64,000 bases of DNA, taken from assembly GCA_018701215.1 (NCBI GenBank), contig JABIWH010000039.1:124001-188000 (forward strand), written 5' to 3'. Within the stretch, counting starts at the first letter, position 1, and each line of letters opens with the position of its first letter. Positions 16,925 to 25,548 of the stretch are shown in pieces. Below the pieces are notes generated by a model. That model worked only from the letters and a program-made list of their open reading frames with translations, had not been told where the DNA came from and ran no database searches. Made by a program: the position numbers and the translations under genes. This DNA is from Rhodospirillaceae bacterium (GTDB taxonomy: Bacteria; Pseudomonadota; Alphaproteobacteria; GCA-2731375).

Positions 16925-17860
16925 TCATGCTTCCTCCCCCATGGCATCGGCGGGGATCACTGCCCCTTTATGCTGGATCACTTTTGCCGCCAGTCGATGG
17001 CCGGCCTGGGCCGCCACCTCCGCCCTGTCGCCGCGCAGCCGGTGATAGAGATACGCGGCGTTGAAGCTGTCGCCGGCGGCGGTGGTGTCGACGGCAACAA
17101 TATCCTGTTGTGCCGGGATCATCCGAGCCTCGTTGCCGAGGTGTTGCAGGCACCCGGCCCCACCGTCCTTGAGGCATATTTCTCCGACCCCCAAATCCGC
17201 GATGCGCTGGGCCGCCCCGGCCAAATCCATCGCACCATGCAGGGCACATTCGTCATCCAGGCTGGGCAGAGCGACATGGCTGCGCCGGTACATCTCATCC
17301 ATGGCGCGCCGCGCGGCGCGTTCGTCGGGCCAACCCCTGGGCCGGTAATTGCAATCAAAGGCAATGCGCGCGCCCTCCGACGCCGCATCGTCCAGGGCGC
17401 CGAGCAGTTTGGCCCGGTCCGCGACATTGAGGATCGATAGGGTGATGCCCGATAGATAGATCAGATCGTAATCACACAGTGCCTTGGCCAGATGTTTGCC
17501 GTTCTCGCCCGCCATCATCTCGCGGGCGGCGGCGGCAGAGCGCCAGTAATGAAAGCTGCGCTCGCCCTGCTGATCCGTGCGGATGGTATAAAGACCCGGC
17601 AGACGGCCCGGCAGGCGGACAACTTTGTCGGTGCCAATGCCTTCCCGTTGCCAGAACGCCAGCATCTCGTCGGAATAAGGATCATCGCCCAGTGCGGTCA
17701 GATAATCGACGCTGAAATTATCGGCGCGGGACAACCGTGCCAGATAGACCGCCGTGTTCAGGGTATCGCCGCCATAGGCCAGCGTCAGGCCACCGTCGGG
17801 GCGGGTGCTCAATTCGATCATACATTCGCCGATCGCGGCGATTTTCATCTCGTTTGTCAT
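16925..17860 (-). CDS. kdgK: 2-dehydro-3-deoxygluconokinase (PfkB family sugar kinase)
   Basis: A 311-residue ribokinase/PfkB kinase. It opens MKIAAIGECMIEL with YGGDTLNTAVYLARL (substrate loop) and closes with the catalytic VDTTAAGDSFNAAYL. The sequence IGECMIELS and the Y-G-G-D-x-x-N-T pattern are typical of KDG kinases. It would phosphorylate 2-keto-3-deoxygluconate at C6. The divergent neighbour 57 bases away is a KDPG aldolase, which takes its product, so the pair forms a two-step route to pyruvate and glyceraldehyde 3-phosphate. ATG 17848 is an alternative start. Confidence 0.85.
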   Translation of the reverse strand: MTNEMKIAAIGECMIELSTRPDGGLTLAYGGDTLNTAVYLARLSRADNFSVDYLTALGDDPYSDEMLAFWQREGIGTDKVVRLPGRLPGLYTIRTDQQGERSFHYWRSAAAAREMMAGENGKHLAKALCDYDLIYLSGITLSILNVADRAKLLGALDDAASEGARIAFDCNYRPRGWPDERAARRAMDEMYRRSHVALPSLDDECALHGAMDLAGAAQRIADLGVGEICLKDGGAGCLQHLGNEARMIPAQQDIVAVDTTAAGDSFNAAYLYHRLRGDRAEVAAQAGHRLAAKVIQHKGAVIPADAMGEEA

Positions 17861-17917
17861 GCCGACGGGACTATAGTGTCGGCGCAAATCGCAAGCAATG
17901 GAAGGCAGCGAAGATTG

Positions 17918-18550
17918 ATGGCGGAGATGACGATTGAGCAAGTGATGGGGCTGGCGCCGGTTATCCCCGTGCTGACCATTGAACGGGTGGAGGATGCGGT
18001 GCCTCTGGCTCAGGCCCTGGTCCGTGGCGGCTTGCCCGCTTTGGAGATCACCTTGCGCAGTGCGGCTGCCCTGGCCGCGATTGAAGCCATCGCGGGTGCC
18101 GTGCCAGACGCGGTGCCCGGCGTTGGTACCGTGACCAGCCCTGACGATCTGGCCAGGGCGCGCGGGGCGGGGGCGCGGTTCGCGGTCTCTCCTGGTTTCG
18201 CACCGGATCTTGTGGCGGCGGCCGCCGGTCTGTCCAAGATGGCGTTCCTGCCCGGTATCGCCACCGCGTCCGAGGCCATGGCGGCCCAGCGCGCCGGTTT
18301 GACGTGTCTGAAATTTTTTCCCGCCGAGGCCATGGGCGGGCCAGCGACATTGCAAGCCCTTGCCGGACCCTTCGCCAGCCTTGTCTTCTGTCCCACGGGC
18401 GGGATCGGCCGGCACAATGCCGGTGACTATCTGTCCCTGGGCAATGTTCGTTGTGTTGGTGGCAGCTGGATCGCGCCAAGAGAGGCGGTTGCGGAAAAAC
18501 AATGGCAGGTGATTGCCAATTTGGCGGCGGAGGCCGCCGCGATGAAATAG
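17918..18550 (+). CDS. eda: 2-dehydro-3-deoxy-phosphogluconate (KDPG) aldolase
   Basis: A 210-residue class I aldolase of KDPG type. Glu43 is in LEITLRS and the Schiff-base Lys132 in CLKFFPAEAMGG; GVGTVTSPDD and CPTGGIG are the phosphate-loop segments. Length matches Eda. It cleaves KDPG to pyruvate and glyceraldehyde 3-phosphate and is divergent from kdgK with a short shared promoter space. The start is ATG 17918. A second, sequence-distinct KDPGal aldolase lies near 38.4 kb. Confidence 0.88.
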   Translation: MAEMTIEQVMGLAPVIPVLTIERVEDAVPLAQALVRGGLPALEITLRSAAALAAIEAIAGAVPDAVPGVGTVTSPDDLARARGAGARFAVSPGFAPDLVAAAAGLSKMAFLPGIATASEAMAAQRAGLTCLKFFPAEAMGGPATLQALAGPFASLVFCPTGGIGRHNAGDYLSLGNVRCVGGSWIAPREAVAEKQWQVIANLAAEAAAMK

Positions 18551-18662
18551 TGCTGGTCATAGTTGCAAATGAAACTTTGCCGGTTCCAATGCATGGTTAT
18601 TCTTGGCAGTATGGACATAAGATGAGTCGTAGTTTTAAAAAATAACAATTGGGGAGGCTCGC

Positions 18663-19508
18663 ATGCGTACTATCCTGGTTCCCTTCTGTGACGATGACCG
18701 GGCAGAGGCCGCTTTAAGAACGGCCCTGTTAGTCGCACAACGTTACGGCAGCCATGTGGAAGGTCTGCATGCCTGGCGCACACCGCAGATTATTGCTGGT
18801 GAGGGGGTTGTTTTTCCGTCTGAATCCTTGGCGCGGTTGACGGATGAATCAAAGCAATTCGCCGCCTCTGCCCATCAACGTTTTGATCGGGTGATTAAGG
18901 CCGCGGAGATACCATATCGCGACATCGGCACCGCTTCCGATAGCGCCTCTTGCAGCTGGCGCGAGGGCGAGGGCGTGGAAAGCGAGATTGTCGGTGACTA
19001 TGGCCGCCTGTTCAATCTGATCGTCATGGGGCGCAGCGAATCCGGCACCTCGGTGGACTGGAAGGCGACCTTGGAAGCTGGCCTGTTTGAAAGCGGGCGG
19101 CCGATACTTCTGACCCCGTCGACGGCGCCGGAAAATGTGGGCAAACATGTGGTCATCGCCTGGAATGGCGCCACTGAAACGGCGCGGACGCTGGCTGTTG
19201 CAATGCCGTTCGTGCGCGATGCCGAACGGGTCACCGTGCTGACTATCGAGGGCGGCTTTGTGCCGGGTCCATCGGCCGAGGACGTGGCCCGGCATCTGAC
19301 CCGCAACGGCGTCGAAACCACGACCATGACGGCGGCGCCCGGGCGGCGCAGTATTGGCGAGGCCATGGTGGACGAGGCGGTCAAGGCGGGGGGGGATGTG
19401 CTGCTAAAGGGCGCCTTCACCAACAGCCGTTTACGCCAGATGATCTTTGGCGGCGCGACACGGGATATCATTGCCGGCTCGTCACTGCCGGTGCTGCTGG
19501 CGCGCTAG
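18663..19508 (+). CDS. universal stress protein (UspA) with two Usp domains
   Basis: A 281-residue tandem Usp protein. The first domain starts MRTILVPFCDDDRAEAAL and the second VVIAWNGATETART near residue 161; the end, GGATRDIIAGSSLPVLLAR, is the usual Usp C-terminal strand. Two-domain Usps of this size are common in Alphaproteobacteria. Function is stress-related nucleotide binding, not an enzyme activity that can be named. A GGGGAGG ribosome site precedes the start. The 112-base gap before it has a weak GCAAA/TTTGC hairpin and an AT-rich stretch that could hold its promoter. Confidence 0.82.
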   Translation: MRTILVPFCDDDRAEAALRTALLVAQRYGSHVEGLHAWRTPQIIAGEGVVFPSESLARLTDESKQFAASAHQRFDRVIKAAEIPYRDIGTASDSASCSWREGEGVESEIVGDYGRLFNLIVMGRSESGTSVDWKATLEAGLFESGRPILLTPSTAPENVGKHVVIAWNGATETARTLAVAMPFVRDAERVTVLTIEGGFVPGPSAEDVARHLTRNGVETTTMTAAPGRRSIGEAMVDEAVKAGGDVLLKGAFTNSRLRQMIFGGATRDIIAGSSLPVLLAR

Positions 19509-19520
19509 GACCCTTTCGCC

Positions 19521-20489
19521 GTGGCGTCCAATGATGATCCCGCAAGAACGGACCCGATGGTCCGGCCCCGTTATACGGGCCTGGCCAGCTTCATGCGAAT
19601 GCCGTATCGGAGCCTTGATCAAGGCGGCTGGGATGGGGTCGAGATCGGCTTGATCGGGGTGCCGTTCGATGGCGGCGTGACAAACCGGCCCGGCGCCCGC
19701 CATGGCCCGCGCGAAATCCGCAATCAATCCAGCTTTATCCGCAAGATCAATCAAGCGACGGGGATCGCGCCCCATGACCTATGTACGGTGGCTGATCTGG
19801 GCGATGCCTGGATCGAAAAACCGTTTGAGCTGAAAGGCGCCCTGGACGAAATCGCCGCCTTTTTTGCGCAAGTTCACGCACAGGGCATAACGCCGCTGTC
19901 GGCGGGCGGCGATCATGCCATAACCCTGCCGATCCTGCGCGCCATCGCGCACGAGCGGCCCCTGGGCTTGATCCACTTTGATGCCCATTGTGATACCGGC
20001 GATGATTATCTGGGCTCTAAACTGCATCATGGCGTGCCCTTCAGACGGGCCGTGGAAGAAGGCCTGCTTGATCCCAAACGCTGTATTCAGATCGGCATCC
20101 GAGGTTCGGTGAACGAGCTGGATCAGTGGGCCTTTAGCCATGAGCAAGGCATGCGGGTGATCTATATCGAGGAGTTTTACGAACTCGGCGTGGCCGGTGT
20201 GATTGCCGAGGCGCAACGGGTGATCGGCACGGGCCCGGCCTATGTCAGCTTTGATGTCGACGGTTTGGACCCGGTCTATGCGCCGGGCACGGGCACGCCG
20301 GAGGTCGGCGGCTTTTCCACCCTGGAAGCGCAATTGATGCTGCGCGGCCTGTCGGGCCTGGATCTGGTGGGCGGCGACGTGGTGGAGGTTTCACCGCCCT
20401 TTGATCCCACCGGCAACACCGCCCTGGTCGGCGCCACCATGATGTTCGAAATCTTGTGCCTGCTGGCCGAGGCGCGCGCGGCCCGGTAG
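19521..20489 (+). CDS. agmatinase / guanidino-acid hydrolase (ureohydrolase family)
   Basis: A 322-residue ureohydrolase. The binuclear Mn ligands are in GGDHAI, LIHFDAHCDTGDD and SFDVDGLDPVYAPGTGTPEVGG, all intact. The family splits agmatine, guanidinobutyrate or guanidinopropionate to urea and an amine. The residues that separate these substrates cannot be judged by eye. The frame begins with GTG at 19521; ATG 19557 is an alternative. It is convergent with a cupin gene five bases away. Confidence 0.85.
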   Translation: MASNDDPARTDPMVRPRYTGLASFMRMPYRSLDQGGWDGVEIGLIGVPFDGGVTNRPGARHGPREIRNQSSFIRKINQATGIAPHDLCTVADLGDAWIEKPFELKGALDEIAAFFAQVHAQGITPLSAGGDHAITLPILRAIAHERPLGLIHFDAHCDTGDDYLGSKLHHGVPFRRAVEEGLLDPKRCIQIGIRGSVNELDQWAFSHEQGMRVIYIEEFYELGVAGVIAEAQRVIGTGPAYVSFDVDGLDPVYAPGTGTPEVGGFSTLEAQLMLRGLSGLDLVGGDVVEVSPPFDPTGNTALVGATMMFEILCLLAEARAAR

Positions 20490-20494
20490 ACGGC

Positions 20495-20863
20495 TTAGGC
20501 GTCGTCTTCGGGATAAAAATCCACCAGACGGTCGGATGAGGCATGCACGCCGTAAGTCTTCAATGGTCCCGTGCCCGTGGCGCGAAAGCCATGTTTGACG
20601 CCGGCTGGCAGCACTAGGGTCATGCCCGCCTCGATGGCCGCCACCCCCGCCGTACCTTCAACCCAGGCCTCGCCCGTGCCTTCGACCACGGTGATGACTT
20701 CCAAATAGGGATGGGAATGGGTGCCGGTGGAATAGCCTGGCTCCGAAACCTGCAGGCCGAGGCGGATCGGGGTGGAGCCTTTGTCGTCACCGACGATGGT
20801 TTGATAGGTCGCGCCACCGGGAAACGGCTGTTTCTCAACTTCGTCTATCTTGATGATCGGCAT
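20495..20863 (-). CDS. small cupin-domain protein
   Basis: A 122-residue single cupin. Motif 1 is GTHSHPYLEVITVVEGTGEAWVEG (two His and a Glu) and motif 2 is LPAGVKHGFRATG. It probably binds a divalent metal. The start ATG 20863 has AGGG upstream. It precedes no gene on its strand but follows the haloalkane dehalogenase by 19 bases, so it is the last gene of that small operon. Function unknown; possible isomerase, dioxygenase or sensor. Confidence 0.75.
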   Translation of the reverse strand: MPIIKIDEVEKQPFPGGATYQTIVGDDKGSTPIRLGLQVSEPGYSTGTHSHPYLEVITVVEGTGEAWVEGTAGVAAIEAGMTLVLPAGVKHGFRATGTGPLKTYGVHASSDRLVDFYPEDDA

Positions 20864-20882
20864 TTTGCCCTCCAATACTTTC

Positions 20883-21767
20883 CTAGCCGCGAATACCTTT
20901 GACGAACGCCGCAACCGCCTGGCCGATTTCGTCGGGGCTGTCCTCCTGCACGAAATGGTTGCCCTTGACCGTAACCTCGGTCTGATTAGGCCAGCCGCGG
21001 CAGAATTCACGCTGTGAGCCGATCAGGATAGAACCTGGATCGGCGTTGATAAACAATTTTGGTACATCGCATTGCGACAGCCAGGCGCCGTAGTCCGCGG
21101 CGATCTGGCAGACCTCCGCCGGTTCGCCCTCGATCGGGATCATGCGCGGCCAGGTCAGCGTGGGCCGGCGGTCTTCGCCCGGTTGCAGATAGGGCTTGCG
21201 GTAGTGGGCCATTTCGTCTTCCGTCATGTCGCGGATGACGGCGCCGGGCAGGACGCGTTCGACGAACATATTCTTGTCCAGAATCATGTTCTCGCCATGC
21301 TCCGAGCGAAAGCCCTGAAAGACACTGCGGCCAAGGTCGGGAAAATCCCCCCACTTCAACTCTTTGACCACTGCTTCCATATAGGCGATGCCCTGCACCT
21401 TGTCCCGGTTCTGGTTGGCCCAATTAAAGCCCAGGGCCGAACCCCAGTCATGGATCACGAAGATCACCTTGTCGCTGACGCCGATTTGTTCCCACAAGGC
21501 ATAGAGATAGTCGCGCTGTTCGGTGTAGGTGTAGCGGTCGGGCCCTGGGTTATCCAGTTTCTCGCTATCGCCCATGCCGATCAGGTCACAGGCGATCAAA
21601 CGACCCAGGCCGGCGCAGTGTGGCATGATGTTGCGCCACAGATAGGACGAGGTGGGGTTGCCGTGCTGAAAGACGATGGGGTCGCCTTCACCTTCGTCCA
21701 CATAGGCCATGCGCTTGCCGTTGACGGTGGCGAATTTGCGCTCGTATCGGGGATCGGTCGAGATCAT
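20883..21767 (-). CDS. dhaA: haloalkane dehalogenase (LinB/DhaA-like)
   Basis: A 294-residue alpha/beta-hydrolase with the full HLD-II catalytic pentad: nucleophile Asp107 in VIHDWGSALGF, halide-binding Asn37 (HGNPTSSYLW) and Trp108, Glu131 in IAYMEAVV and His271 in GNHFVQEDSPDE. Long stretches, including FQHGNPTSSYLWRNIMPHC and GLGRLIACDLIGMGDS, match what I recall of LinB from lindane-degrading sphingomonads. It should hydrolyse carbon-halogen bonds to alcohol plus halide without cofactors. It has no signal peptide. It forms a run with the PaaG-like isomerase and the cupin. No other lin gene is visible. Confidence 0.88.
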   Translation of the reverse strand: MISTDPRYERKFATVNGKRMAYVDEGEGDPIVFQHGNPTSSYLWRNIMPHCAGLGRLIACDLIGMGDSEKLDNPGPDRYTYTEQRDYLYALWEQIGVSDKVIFVIHDWGSALGFNWANQNRDKVQGIAYMEAVVKELKWGDFPDLGRSVFQGFRSEHGENMILDKNMFVERVLPGAVIRDMTEDEMAHYRKPYLQPGEDRRPTLTWPRMIPIEGEPAEVCQIAADYGAWLSQCDVPKLFINADPGSILIGSQREFCRGWPNQTEVTVKGNHFVQEDSPDEIGQAVAAFVKGIRG

Positions 21768-21787
21768 GGTTCGCTGCCTTTTCGTAT

Positions 21788-22579
21788 TCAGCTGCCTGTG
21801 AAAGCCGGTTTGCGCTTGTTGAGGAAGGCATCAATGCCCTCACGGCCATCGGCGGTACCGCCCAGGCGGGCAATGTTGCGGGTCTCCCGCTCCATCTGGG
21901 ATTCCAGGCTGTCGGTGGTGGATGTTAACAGCATTTCCTTGACCGCCCCCATGGCTTCCGTGGCGCTGTCGGCCAGCTGGTTGGCGAGTTTTTCCGCTTC
22001 CGATAGCAGATCAGCCGCCGGGACGATTTTGTTGATCAGGCCCCAATCCAGCGCTTCTTGCGCGTTCAAAACCCGGTTGGTCATATACAGTTCCGCCGCC
22101 CGGCGGGTGCCGATGATACGGGGCAGGTAGTAGGTGGAACTGCCGTCCGGCGACAAACCGATCTTGGTATAGGCGGAGGTGAAGGAGGCCCCTTCCACGG
22201 CGATGGCCAAATCGGTGCAGGCAACCATGCTAAGTCCGGCGCCGGCGGCAACGCCATTGACGGCGGCGATCATCGGTGCCCGCATCCAGGCGAAGCGCGA
22301 GATCGCCATATGCAGATAAGTGGTCATTTCCTTTAGCAGCACGGGTAGGTTTTCCAGGTCGTCGGCAAAACTGGGAACATCCCCGCCGGCACAATAGGCC
22401 GCCTCGCCATTGCCCGTCATAACCACGGCGCGCACATTCTTGTCCTCACCCAAACGGATGCTCAAGTCGCACAATTCCTTGGCCATGGCCAGGTTCAGGG
22501 CATTGAAGGATTTGGGTCGGTTCAGGGTTATCCAGGCGACGCTGCCGCGCATTTCAAATTCGATTGTTTCGTAGCTCAC
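21788..22579 (-). CDS. crotonase-family isomerase (PaaG-like)
   Basis: A 263-residue crotonase. Oxyanion-hole segments are AAYCAGGDV and NGVAAGAGLSM. The first catalytic Glu of hydratases is replaced (AGAGLSMVACTD), while IGLSPDGSSTYYLPR keeps an Asp where PaaG has its isomerase Asp. It is thus more likely a double-bond isomerase (PaaG or ECI type) than a hydratase. The start is a GTG at 22579 with GGAG seven bases upstream; no ATG fits. It is the first gene of the isomerase-dehalogenase-cupin run. Confidence 0.8.
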   Translation of the reverse strand: MSYETIEFEMRGSVAWITLNRPKSFNALNLAMAKELCDLSIRLGEDKNVRAVVMTGNGEAAYCAGGDVPSFADDLENLPVLLKEMTTYLHMAISRFAWMRAPMIAAVNGVAAGAGLSMVACTDLAIAVEGASFTSAYTKIGLSPDGSSTYYLPRIIGTRRAAELYMTNRVLNAQEALDWGLINKIVPAADLLSEAEKLANQLADSATEAMGAVKEMLLTSTTDSLESQMERETRNIARLGGTADGREGIDAFLNKRKPAFTGS

Positions 22580-22754
22580 CGTGCTCTCCGTTTTTCTCGT
22601 ATGCCGTGGTGGTTTGTCGGCACCATGCCAGCAAAACCATGCCGGCGTCCATGGCACTGTTTGCGAGCCGAATTTTGGCGGCTATATTGGCCTGAAAACC
22701 AAAGGACCGTCGCATGAATTTGTTCGAGCCGCGCCCGTGAACCGGCATCCCTAC

Positions 22755-23498
22755 ATGGATGCGGCGCAACCGGTCGCCATTGCCCACCGGGGCAGTGCCG
22801 CTTCGCACCCCGAGAACACCATGGCGGCGTTCCAGGATGCCGTGGCAATGGGCTATGGCTACGTTGAAACCGATGTTCATGCCACTCGCGACGGCGTCCT
22901 GGTGGCCTTTCACGATGACCGACTGGACCGGGTAACCGACCGGCGGGGCCGCATCGCGGACCTGGATTGGGCCGATGTCGCCAAGGCAAAGGTGCATGGT
23001 AGCGAGCCGATCCCCCGCTTTGACGAGCTGCTGGCGGCCTGGCCAGATTTGCGGCTCAATATCGATCCCAAGGCCGATGCCGCCGTGGCGCCCTTGATTG
23101 CCGCGCTGGCCGGGCCGGGCTTGCTGGCGCGGGTCTGTGTGGGCAGTTTTTCCGGCCGCCGCCTGAGCGCCTTGCGAGTGGCCCTGGGGGCTGAACTATG
23201 CACCTCCATGGCGCCGGGCGAAGTCTTGCGCCTGCGTTTGGGCAGCTTGGGGCTGCCTGTCGGGAGCTTCCAGGCGTTGGCGGCCCAGGTGCCGTTGCGC
23301 CACTATGGCCTGCCGGTGGTTGACCGGCGGTTCGTCGATACCGCGCACGGTCTGGGGTTGCAGGTGCATGTCTGGACCATCAATGAAGAAGCGGAGATGC
23401 GGCGGCTGTTGGATCTGGGCGTTGATGGTATTATGAGCGATGAAACGGCCCTGCTGAAGAAAGTTTTCACGGAGCGCGGCCTGTGGCCGAAACAGTAA
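22755..23498 (+). CDS. glycerophosphodiester phosphodiesterase
   Basis: About 247 residues. The HD-motif of the GDPD family is IAHRGSAASHPENT, followed by ETDVHATRDGVLVAFHDDRLDRVT, which supplies the metal Glu-x-Asp and second His. The C-terminal VHVWTINEEAEMRRLLDLGVDGIMSD is the family barrel end. It hydrolyses glycerophosphodiesters to glycerol 3-phosphate plus alcohol. There is no signal peptide, so it is probably cytoplasmic. GTG 22737 is an alternative start; an eight-codon ATG frame (22714-22740) ends over that GTG. Confidence 0.83.
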   Translation: MDAAQPVAIAHRGSAASHPENTMAAFQDAVAMGYGYVETDVHATRDGVLVAFHDDRLDRVTDRRGRIADLDWADVAKAKVHGSEPIPRFDELLAAWPDLRLNIDPKADAAVAPLIAALAGPGLLARVCVGSFSGRRLSALRVALGAELCTSMAPGEVLRLRLGSLGLPVGSFQALAAQVPLRHYGLPVVDRRFVDTAHGLGLQVHVWTINEEAEMRRLLDLGVDGIMSDETALLKKVFTERGLWPKQ

Positions 23499-23512
23499 AT
23501 AGGAGACGAATG

Positions 23513-23911
23513 ATGAGCCAATCCATGAGTCAATCGGAAGACGAGGCGATGGATCTGCTGCGCCGTTTCGGCAAAGCCTTCAACCGGGCGGACGTCGACG
23601 GCATTCTGGCCTGCGTCACGGAGGATTTCGTCTGGGTCCAGGCAACGGGGCCGGATGCGCCAGATGGACAGATCGTCCGTGGCGCCGAGGAAGTACGCCA
23701 GGCCCTGGCGGCCCGCGCCGAGGTGGTCCGCGATGTAAGATTTTCAGAGACCGAGGTACACCATGCCCCAGGCCGCATTATCGGCACATTTCGGGCGACG
23801 GGGACCTATATCGCCGATGGCAGCGCCTATGATGTGCGCGGCGTCGATATCTACACCGTGCGCGATGGCCTGATCGCCAGCAAGGATAGCTATTGGAAAC
23901 AGATCGTCTAA
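23513..23911 (+). CDS. SnoaL/NTF2-like (ketosteroid isomerase-fold) protein
   Basis: A 132-residue NTF2-fold protein. The pattern DLLRRFGKAFNRADVDGILACVTEDFVW is the standard N-terminal helix pair of the SnoaL/DUF4440 group, and VRDGLIASKDSYWK the last strands. The active pocket cannot be assigned. The start at 23513 is chosen over 23510 because AGGAG then lies seven bases upstream. It follows GDPD by 14 bases and may be co-transcribed. Confidence 0.75.
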   Translation: MSQSMSQSEDEAMDLLRRFGKAFNRADVDGILACVTEDFVWVQATGPDAPDGQIVRGAEEVRQALAARAEVVRDVRFSETEVHHAPGRIIGTFRATGTYIADGSAYDVRGVDIYTVRDGLIASKDSYWKQIV

Positions 23912-24023
23912 GCCCGCCAGTGCGCACCGGCGCCCACCAGAGCCTATCAGAGCCTTTGCCGGTAATTCGGTTTCTTGGAGGTTGTTTCCGTAACGCTGCA
24001 TCAGTTTGCCGCGCCCTGGCTCT

Positions 24024-24052
24024 GTTGACTTGTTCCAGCATGCTGCTTAGAA
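24024..24052 (+). promoter_or_regulatory. possible sigma-70 promoter before the B12-subunit gene
   Basis: In the 205-base gap before the B12-binding gene, TTGACT (24024-24029) and TAGAAA (24047-24052) are 17 bases apart. The -35 is good and the -10 is weak. No cobalamin riboswitch hallmark is visible in the gap. Confidence 0.3.
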
Positions 24053-24116
24053 ATTTTGTCATGTATAACAGTCGTAAAAATTCCTTTATCCCGGCCCGCG
24101 CCGTAGGCTTAGCGTC

Positions 24117-24524
24117 ATGACCGCGCCGGCCCGTGTCCTTGTTACCAAGATCGGTTTTGACGGCCACGACCGGGGCAGCCGTATCGTTGCCGCCTATCTG
24201 CGCGATGCGGGCATGGAGGTGGTGTACACCGGCCCTTGGCAGGAAACCGCCGACGTCGTCGCCCTGGCGACCCAGGAGGATGTGGACGTCATTGGCATTT
24301 CTTCCCTGGCCACCGATCATTTGCTGTTGCCCGACCTGATGTCGGCCCTGCGCGATAACGGCCTGGGGCATGTCCAGGTGGTGGTCGGCGGTATCGTGCC
24401 GGATCAGGATGTCCAGGATTTGCGGAGCGCCGGCGTTGCCGCCATTTTTCATCCGGGCAGCACCAGGGAACAGATCGTTGACGAGATCGCCCGCCTGGCC
24501 GAAGAGGCCCGGGCGGCGGCCTGA
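24117..24524 (+). CDS. cobalamin-binding small subunit of an acyl-CoA mutase
   Basis: A 135-residue stand-alone B12-binding domain. VTKIGFDGHDRGSR carries the D-x-H-x-x-G motif whose His17 is the lower axial cobalt ligand; VIGISSLATDHLLLPDL and VVVGGIVPDQD complete the Rossmann fold. This equals the C-terminal domain of methylmalonyl-CoA mutase and the separate small subunits IcmB/HcmB-type. The large substrate-binding subunit is not in the window. MeaB follows by two bases, which supports a mutase role. Confidence 0.85.
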   Translation: MTAPARVLVTKIGFDGHDRGSRIVAAYLRDAGMEVVYTGPWQETADVVALATQEDVDVIGISSLATDHLLLPDLMSALRDNGLGHVQVVVGGIVPDQDVQDLRSAGVAAIFHPGSTREQIVDEIARLAEEARAAA

Positions 24525-24526
24525 GC

Positions 24527-25498
24527 ATGGCGGACACCGTTAGCCCGCCGGATGGTTTGCTGCAACGCCTGCTCGCCGGGCAAACCATCGCGCTGGCGAA
24601 ATCAATCACAGCGGTGGAAAACGATACACCTCAAGCCGCGGAATTGCTGGCGGGTATCCAACCCCATTTGGGCCGTGCCCTGGTGGTCGGCTTTACCGGG
24701 CCGCCGGGAGCGGGCAAATCGACCCTGGTCAATGCCCTAATCGTTGAATTGCGTCGCCGCGAACGCAGCGTCGGGGTGGTCGCGGTTGATCCGTCCAGCC
24801 CGCTGACGGGCGGTGCCATTCTGGGTGATAGGATCCGGATGAGTGAGCACACACGCGATCCCGGCGTCTTTGTCCGCTCTTTGGCTGCGCGGGGCCATTT
24901 GGGCGGGTTGTCGCCGATGGCGGCGCGGGTCATCGATGTAATGGATGCCGCCGGCCGCGATGTCGTGATAGTGGAAACCGTCGGTGCCGGTCAGTCGGAA
25001 GTGGAAATCGCCGAAATCGCTGATATCCGCGTGGTGATTTGCGCTCCCGGTCTGGGCGACGATGTCCAGGCGATCAAGGCGGGCATCCTGGAAATCGCCG
25101 ATATTCTTGTGGTCAATAAGGCAGATTTGCCTTTGGCCGAACGCACGGTCAGCCAACTAAAGGGCATGCTGTCTCTGCGCGAGGCGGGCATGGCGGAGGT
25201 TCCGGTGCTCTCCACCACGGCGACCAATGGCGAGGGGGTTATTGCCCTGGCTGATGCGGTGGAGACGCGTGCCGGCACCTTAAGCGGGGGAGCTGTCGGG
25301 CCGGAAGAGCGGGCCGCCCGCGCCTTGCGCCGGGTGCGCCGTCTGTTGGCCGATGCCGCGGCCCAGCGGGTTCGGCGATTGATCCGCGAGGATAGCGGTG
25401 TCAATGTGGATGATCTTTGTACCCAGGTGCAACGGGGTGAATTGGGGGTCAATGTTGCCGCCGCCCAGCTTCTGCAACGACTAAAAGAACCAGAATAA
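24527..25498 (+). CDS. meaB: MeaB/ArgK-type GTPase, mutase chaperone
   Basis: A 323-residue G3E GTPase. Walker A is GFTGPPGAGKSTLVNAL near residue 50, followed by VAVDPSSP, ETVGAGQSE (Walker B region) and VVNKADL (G4). MeaB proteins load and protect the adenosylcobalamin of methylmalonyl-, isobutyryl- or hydroxyisobutyryl-CoA mutases. It follows the B12 subunit by two bases. Whether it serves the local subunit or a mutase elsewhere is unknown. Confidence 0.9.
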   Translation: MADTVSPPDGLLQRLLAGQTIALAKSITAVENDTPQAAELLAGIQPHLGRALVVGFTGPPGAGKSTLVNALIVELRRRERSVGVVAVDPSSPLTGGAILGDRIRMSEHTRDPGVFVRSLAARGHLGGLSPMAARVIDVMDAAGRDVVIVETVGAGQSEVEIAEIADIRVVICAPGLGDDVQAIKAGILEIADILVVNKADLPLAERTVSQLKGMLSLREAGMAEVPVLSTTATNGEGVIALADAVETRAGTLSGGAVGPEERAARALRRVRRLLADAAAQRVRRLIREDSGVNVDDLCTQVQRGELGVNVAAAQLLQRLKEPE

Positions 25499-25548
25499 CC
25501 ATGCTGCGGCGACTGGGCTTAAATCTCGATTGATAGGAGGACGATACG

